A DNA stretch of 64,000 nt, taken from NCBI RefSeq assembly GCF_016859285.1, contig NC_053417.1, positions 14,756,706 through 14,820,705 of the forward strand. Reading direction: 5' to 3'. Numbering within the stretch: position 1 is the first letter of the stretch; every line of letters starts with the position of its first letter. Shown piece after piece: positions 57,728 to 64,000 of the stretch. Under the pieces are notes generated by a model. The model had not been told where the DNA came from, searched no databases, and saw only the letters and a list, made by a program, of their open reading frames with translations. The DNA comes from Xiphias gladius (lineage: Eukaryota; Chordata; Actinopteri; Istiophoriformes; Xiphiidae). Both the position numbers and the translations under genes were made by a program.

Positions 57728-60700
57728 TCAGCCTGACATGATGTGGCGAACAAATGCTGTGGAGGAAGAACAGTTGACACACACTGTCAGCAGTTGACAT
57801 TTATACAGGGTCTCTTATAACAGTGATTCAACCATAAGTGTTAAGAATACATATTAGACAGTAGCTGCTAACATGATTAGACAGCCACACCTCATCATAA
57901 GACTAAATCAAATATTGTGACTACCTGTTTAGTACTTAAATTGCTTCCAATGATTGCCTTTAGAAAACTAGGATTTACTGAAAACAGAGTATTTGCATTA
58001 ACACAAACTCAAACTACATGTTTCTCCTCAAAAGTACTTCTCTTAGCAGTTACACAATATTTCACATCAACAAAGCACACGTACAATGTAATGAGGTTGC
58101 GTTGTCACATTGCCAAGACTAGGTTGAATGGTTACCATGAATCTTTTGCAGATTTATAGCAATGGCATCGTCATACCAGCCTAGTTACAGCCGGCATCCC
58201 GTCTTGTTCCTTTTTATTTCTTTCGTTCTCACCTTCATAATTGATACAGCCATTTGCATCTTCATGTCCCGCCAAGAGTGTCTCGACCTCCTCCTCTGTC
58301 ATTTTCTCACCTGAAAATTTAACATAAAATTGTTTATTCACATTACATAAGTGACTTTATCACAATTTTTTATTGTGATAACAAAAGATTTCACTTTTAG
58401 AAAAAAAAAGAAAAGGAAATAAAAGATAAGTAAAAATAATACTAGTACTACCACTAATACATTTACAAACTAGATGTTCTTAATGCAAAATTACTTTACA
58501 AACATGCAATCCATTTACTTTTGATATGTACTGTATATTCAGTTTTCAGTAAAATAGATTTGCACTGAGATTTCCATTCTTAGGATTGCAGTATTTTACC
58601 TGAATTAAAAAGTGCTAGCTATCTTTTTAAAGGGGGATAAAAATGGAACTTGCCTAGCGTGGTAAGGACGTGACGTAGCTCTGCTCCCATTACTGTGCCG
58701 TTGCCCTCCTTGTCAAAGACACGCAGTCCCTCCACAAAATCCTCCATGGAGCCCTGATCTTTATTCTTAGCAATGGCCTGGAACATGGGCAGGAACTGCT
58801 CAAAGTCTAGCATCTTGGTATTCATCTCTGCATAAAGACAAGAATAATTGAGGCAATTCTCAGTCTGAGCCTCCAGAGACTTTTTTCCGCCACAATAGTT
58901 TAATGATTTACATTTTACATTTTACCAGCAAGTTAAATTTTTAGCTCTCACCCTCAGCCTTGGGGTTGCCCAGGACCTTGAGCACCTCAGCGTTGACAGG
59001 GTTCTGTCCCAGGGCCCGCATGACATCCCCACACTGGCTGTAGCTGATCTTCCCATCTCCTGTCTTGTCAAACAACAGGAATGCCTCCTTAAACTCTGCA
59101 GGATACAAAGACACATGACAAATTTGAGTAGGGATATGAATTATTGTGGAAATTAGCAGACATGGTTATTCTACATGGTTGTAAAATAAGCAGACATGTA
59201 TGGAGGAATGAAATTGATTAAGGACGTAAACTGGTAATAGATGAAAACAGAAAAGCAAGACAGATTGTGAGGAAAATGAGAACAAGCAGACCAGAGAAAG
59301 CACAGATTATGAAAAGTGAATAACTTTATAAATGATCTGGTTTTCTACTGGTAAACCTAAATTTAAAAAAGAGAAGAGGCAGGGCTCAAAGCACTGCACT
59401 GACGAGCATGCCTAGGTCTCTTGTGCCTCTCTAGACAAGATAATTCTAGAAAGTCTATCCAGGATAATAAATGTATTGATATACTACATATCTATGGCAA
59501 ACCCCAAACTCATGTTGCACGGTCATGCCTCAAACACTCAAATCTTAAACTTTTAAAGCTGATTTTTTAAAAATAATATATGTCACCAATATTTTCATCT
59601 GCAAGGTAGAGTGTGATGCAACCACTAAAAAAAATTTAAAAAAAAAAAGAACGCTTACTCTCCATACTCTGCTGTTTGACATTTGCAATCACCCCTCTTA
59701 CTTCCTCAACTCAGCACATATATTCGTGTCATCTGGTCAGTCTGACTTTTTCACTACACATCAAAAACAACAAGTTGATCCAACTTCAATGCGGGGCCTA
59801 CATGCTCTGTCATCTTTTCTGTACTTTGAACATGCAAATGCGTATGGATTAAATTTCCAAGCATACAAAATATGTCTAAATAACAAAGAAATGTGTTAAA
59901 AATGTAGCAGTAAATATGAAAGTTGTGGCTAAATTAAAGAACCAGATCAAACAATTGTGGCTATAGTATGTTTGAAGTAAATTTTTATAAAGCTTGGAAG
60001 ATAAGGGTAAAGTAAGGAAAATTGTTGCTAGGGCTCAACTGTTTAAAGATAATTATTATCTCGAAGAAAATAAGACATGGCCAAGACCTAAGACTCCGAA
60101 ATGCCGCAGGTCTAAACAGAAGTAACACAAATTCCTACATTAACATCAACAACAGATAAAAGCTTCAAACAAGCGTTAGTCCTTCACTAGAGTGACCCAA
60201 AAGTGGACAAGATAAGTTTAGTACAGTTAGCACTTGTATTTTAAATGCTTAGATTACAGTAAGGGGTGTATAATTGAAACTCATGTTCACAGTTTTCAAA
60301 GTTGCCTTTGTTCTTAATGTCTAATAAGGTAAGTAAGTAAGCTTTAAAATGCTTTATTTGACACCCCTACTGTTTACAAACTCCCATTTGACAACGATAT
60401 TTTACAGCACTGTTTAATAGTCAGTAAGGCTTTGAGCTACCTGAGCCTTCTAAAGCATTCACATTAACAAGTACTGAGTATTTTTGTTTTTTTGTTGTTG
60501 TTTAAGTGGAATTGGCTTGACTTTATCAGCTGTCAACAATGATGCGATCTTGCTGTTCACAGGGTTGATTAGATTAATGTAGCTTTGATCTATCAGGCAT
60601 TGTACTAAGCCAAACAAAAAGCTTTGCTAAGATATAGCAGTTCGGGAGAGACATGGAGTTGTACTTCACAATATCCGGTCGCCAGGCTGTTTCTTAAGTT

Positions 60701-63068
60701 TAAAAATTTAAAAAAAAAAAGAACGCTTACTCTCCATACTCTGCTGTTTGACATTTGCAATCACCCCTCTTACTTCCTCAACTCAGCACATATATTCGTG
60801 TCATCTGGTCAGTCTGACTTTTTCACTACACATCAAAAACAACAAGTTGATCCAACTTCAATGCGGGGCCTACATGCTCTGTCATCTTTTCTGTACTTTG
60901 AACATGCAAATGCGTATGGATTAAATTTCCAAGCATACAAAATATGTCTAAATAACAAAGAAATGTGTTAAAAATGTAGCAGTAAATATGAAAGTTGTGG
61001 CTAAATTAAAGAACCAGATCAAACAATTGTGGCTATAGTATGTTTGAAGTAAATTTTTATAAAGCTTGGAAGATAAGGGTAAAGTAAGGAAAATTGTTGC
61101 TAGGGCTCAACTGTTTAAAGATAATTATTATCTCGAAGAAAATAAGACATGGCCAAGACCTAAGACTCCGAAATGCCGCAGGTCTAAACAGAAGTAACAC
61201 AAATTCCTACATTAACATCAACAACAGATAAAAGCTTCAAACAAGCGTTAGTCCTTCACTAGAGTGACCCAAAAGTGGACAAGATAAGTTTAGTACAGTT
61301 AGCACTTGTATTTTAAATGCTTAGATTACAGTAAGGGGTGTATAATTGAAACTCATGTTCACAGTTTTCAAAGTTGCCTTTGTTCTTAATGTCTAATAAG
61401 GTAAGTAAGTAAGCTTTAAAATGCTTTATTTGACACCCCTACTGTTTACAAACTCCCATTTGACAACGATATTTTACAGCACTGTTTAATAGTCAGTAAG
61501 GCTTTGAGCTACCTGAGCCTTCTAAAGCATTCACATTAACAAGTACTGAGTATTTTTGTTTTTTTGTTGTTGTTTAAGTGGAATTGGCTTGACTTTATCA
61601 GCTGTCAACAATGATGCGATCTTGCTGTTCACAGGGTTGATTAGATTAATGTAGCTTTGATCTATCAGGCATTGTACTAAGCCAAACAAAAAGCTTTGCT
61701 AAGATATAGCAGTTCGGGAGAGACATGGAGTTGTACTTCACAATATCCGGTCGCCAGGCTGTTTCTTAAGTTTAAAAAAAAAAAAAAAAAGCTCAGGCAC
61801 TGTTGTGGAGTTTTTCCTGTTCTGAGGAATGTGCCTCTTCCCTTCTGGCATGTGAGGACTTTTCCCAAACACCATATTTGGTATTAGAGGAGTGGAGGAA
61901 AGTAGGAGGAGAGCCAGAGTTTAGCCTATTATGTCAACGGTGATTAAACAAACCAGCCCTAGGACAAAAGCCATCCACCACTGTATCCCGCACCAAAAAA
62001 GGGCACACTTGTGGAGATGAGCTGCTTGAAAGATAACAGGCGAAGTTTAAGGCAAATGAACACAACCAGGAATGACTACAGTCTAACAGAACAAGACTTA
62101 TGAGAACAGATATGAGCCTTAGCAATGTTCAGCTTTATCTGGATTTCTAATGCATGACTGTCCATATACAAAAACACTGCAAGACATGGTCAAAGCTGGT
62201 AAGGATTATAACGTTTTATGCAAAATATGACTGATTTTGACGTATCAAACAACAGTGCAAAGCGACTCTCATTCACATTTAAAACAAATTTGGTTTTATC
62301 CAAAATCAACATGCAGATCACACCCTACACACTCCCGAGATAGGCACCAGTTTTGTGCTAAGGCGGTCCCTTTTCACTGACTTACCATGAATCTGATCCA
62401 GGTTAAATTCAATCTGCAAAGGACAAGCAGTTTCAAGTGGAGAGTGATGAAACAGTACGGAAATAAAGAAGGAAACCTAGCCTAACCACGACTACTATGA
62501 CAGGCAGGTATAGAGCAGGGTGATAGTGGAGATACAGGGCAAAGTGTCATTTGAACAAAGCAAAAATGAGAGCATGCAAAAAAAGGGGGGTTTGTAAAAT
62601 GTCAAACACAAAGTCAAAACTCACCAAGTATTTGATCTTCCGAGAAGTCAGACTGTTCAAAAAGAAATTAGGCTTTATGAAAATTGTTCCCTTTTGCTGC
62701 GCAAAGCTAGCTCGGGTTGACTTCAAAAGGCTTTTGACCAAATTTTCAGTTAGTTAGATTCACCCAAAACAGATATTTCCTAACTATAACACATTAAGCA
62801 GTGAATAACGTAAACGTAGGTACTTTGTCGACCTTAATTAGCTCGTCGTGTGATTGTTATCGTTATCTACCGTGCAAGCTAACGTTAGCTTCTCAAAAGT
62901 TGCACTTCCGCTACCGACCAGCGAGCCAATTCAGAGATTCAAACAGCTTAGCAAAGCCGAACCATTTTCTTGAAACAATGACAAACAAAAGTAACTGCAA
63001 AAGAACAGCCGTAAAAAAACAAAAACAAAAAAACAAGTTAAGTATTGGTAAACGAAAAAACCCACCAT
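57728..63068 (-). CDS. myl6: Essential (alkali) myosin light chain, MYL6 type
   Basis: Six coding exons (63066-63068, 62386-62413, 58952-59095, 58654-58827, 58233-58310, 57728-57756) give 151 residues, the same length as human MYL6. The protein is an EF-hand light chain that wraps the myosin-II lever arm in non-muscle and smooth muscle. Exon 1 holds only the ATG, and exon 2 is 28 nt, as I recall for mammalian MYL6. Diagnostic stretches are [74 protein letters not shown] and the end [14 protein letters not shown]. The N-terminus, [10 protein letters not shown], is closer to MYL6B/MYL4 than to MYL6 (MCDFTEDQ), so the exact paralogue is uncertain. The donor of exon 4 is GC (AG|gcaagt). Confidence 0.9.
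59096..62385 (-). other. myl6: myl6 intron 2 (3.3 kb), mostly a tandem duplication
   Basis: The intron lies between the 28-nt exon 2 and exon 3. Roughly two thirds of it is the 2 x 1,072-bp direct repeat at 59630-61778; the remainder shows nothing recognisable. Confidence 0.8.
59630..61778. repeat. Direct tandem duplication, 2 x 1,072 bp
   Basis: Copy 1 (59630-60701) and copy 2 (60702-61778) are identical wherever I compared them, with a constant offset of 1,072. For example GAACGCTTACTCTCCATACT occurs at 59649 and 60721, and GCTTTGCTAAGATATAGCAG near the end of both. A-rich tracts bracket the block and sit at the junction (TTTAAAAATTTAAAA), suggesting unequal exchange at A-runs. No transposon ends, no coding potential. 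Confidence 0.95.
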
Positions 63069-63240
63069 GGCTGTGATGGCTGAGGTGTATCCTAGGCGTC
63101 GGCAAACCGAAGAATGTGACGGACCCAAAAAGAGGGCGCAGTGAGAAAACTCTAGCAGCACTGCGTCATGACGTACTGCACGCACGACGTCCCAGCAGGA
63201 GGGATGGCCGGACAGCCACGCTCCATATATAGAAACGAAC
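63069..63240 (-). promoter_or_regulatory. myl6: myl6 5' UTR and TATA/CArG-like promoter
   Basis: On the minus strand CTATATATGG (63223-63232) reads as a TATA box. It also differs by one base from the SRF CArG consensus CC(A/T)6GG. A start about 30 nt downstream would give a 5' UTR of about 130 nt, spliced at ATG|gtgggt. Two ACGTC-type half CRE sites lie nearby (about 63169 and 63187). Confidence 0.55.
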
Positions 63241-63469
63241 ATCTTGGTATGGTTTGTGGTTCACTTTTACATTAACTATAGGCCTTAAAACTCCTTAAAC
63301 TTTTCATGTTATGATTGAGATGACCGGTACATGCAATTAATAATTTAAAGTTTAAAATCTGAATTTACAGAGTTGACTTTAATCCAAGGAGTCCAAAGGC
63401 AAGAAAGCCTAAATGTAATTTATTCATCTCAGTCTGGCCTTTTGACATTAAAATATGGGGGTATTCTTG

Positions 63470-64000
63470 TAGCAATACTATTTCCAAATGTGTGTGGAGA
63501 GTTGCAAAACTGTATCTCAGACTGTAAGTGTATACTCAGATTTGTGAATGTTTGCAAGAATCTTTAAATCTTTAGTCTTATTTGTGAATGTGTAAGGGAA
63601 TCTGCAAAAGTGTAATCATATTTCCAAGTTTACTGAGATTTCTTAATGTGTAAAAGAAACTAAAAAATATTTATTGTTTGTTATGTTTGTTTTTTTTTTT
63701 TTTACATGTGACTTTTGCTACACTCCTGCCAATCCTGAGATCTACCAATGTGTATGGCGAACTGTCTGTAGCTCAGGGTTCTCTTTGCCTTGAGCCCAGG
63801 CTTATTGTGGGTATTTACAAATCTCACACACATTTACAGATTTGAGTAAACATTTCAGTTTCTTTTACACATTTACAAATATCAATACACATGCAAATCT
63901 GAATACACATTTTCAGATTCCTTTACACATCCACAACTCTGAGTACACACATACAGACAACTCTCCACACGCACTTGCAAATAATTTTGCTTCAATACTA
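63470..64000. mobile_element. Long foldback inverted repeat, cut by right window edge
   Basis: The left arm (about 63490-63660) contains GTGTGGAGAGTTG, ACTCAGATTTGTGAATG, GGGAATCTG and AATGTGTAAAAGAAACT. The right arm (about 63805-63990) contains the complements in reverse order: AGTTTCTTTTACACATTTAC, CAGATTCCTTTACACATCC, CAACTCTGAGTACACAC and CAACTCTCCACAC. About 140 bp separates the arms. The arms are made of an irregular 20-30-bp motif (GTGTA..TCAGATTTGTGAAT). Confidence 0.75.

Noticed and set aside
60624..61887. Repeated frames beginning [12 protein letters not shown] in the tandem duplication
   Set aside because: The same short frame occurs once per copy because the DNA is duplicated; no start context or homology.
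57728..63068. Light chain as myl1 or myl3 (sarcomeric)
   Set aside because: It lacks the long Ala/Pro/Lys N-terminal arm and has the MYL6-type [14 protein letters not shown] and KMLDFEQ segments.

Overview
The window is vertebrate nuclear DNA, most likely from a percomorph-type teleost fish. Genes are multi-exon with standard splice sites, and proteins are closest to vertebrate muscle, lysosomal and neuronal families. The introns and spacers hold dispersed repeats that I recognise from fish genomes: the AACATGCTAACATGCTA-type repeat, CAGTGGTGGAA-ended elements, the CAGTCAGGT(C)CATAA element and a GATTAATCGATTA-type repeat. No prokaryotic features, tRNA, rRNA or CRISPR array were seen.

Layout. 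(1) 1-19,057, minus strand: cacna1s, the pore subunit of the skeletal-muscle L-type calcium channel Cav1.1. I resolved 44 coding exons with continuous reading phase (1,748 codons). The last C-terminal exon(s) lie beyond the left edge. (2) 21,796-about 25,000, minus strand: tmem9, 5 coding exons, 188 residues, a lysosomal/endosomal membrane protein. (3) 25,000-42,500: gene-poor spacer with microsatellites and two copies of one dispersed repeat in opposite orientations. (4) about 42,500-54,000, plus strand: c1ql4, a secreted C1q-like protein of 241 residues in two coding exons split by a 7.9-kb intron, with an upstream non-coding exon. (5) 57,728-about 63,200, minus strand: a myl6-type essential myosin light chain, 6 coding exons, 151 residues. 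Its second intron carries an apparently perfect 1,072-bp tandem duplication. (6) 63,470-64,000: a long foldback repeat cut by the window edge.

The genes are independent transcription units, not an operon. From memory of the human map, CACNA1S and TMEM9 are neighbours on 1q32 (with ASCL5 between them), while C1QL4 and MYL6 lie on 12q13, so this is a fish-type mosaic linkage. No ascl5 coding sequence is visible in the 2.7-kb gap.

The most interesting biology is in cacna1s. All four selectivity-filter glutamates are intact. However, the residue four positions after the filter glutamate has become lysine in repeat I (where mammals have Asp) and in repeat III (Gln in mammalian Cav1.1). A dihydropyridine-contact Met in IVS6 is Cys. 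This fits the published view that teleost Cav1.1 is a voltage sensor that does not conduct calcium. The IVS3-S4 linker is built from two small in-frame cassette exons (48 and 27 nt), the second resembling the Cav1.2 linker. Exon coordinates were read by eye from splice consensus and phase and have not been checked against transcripts.
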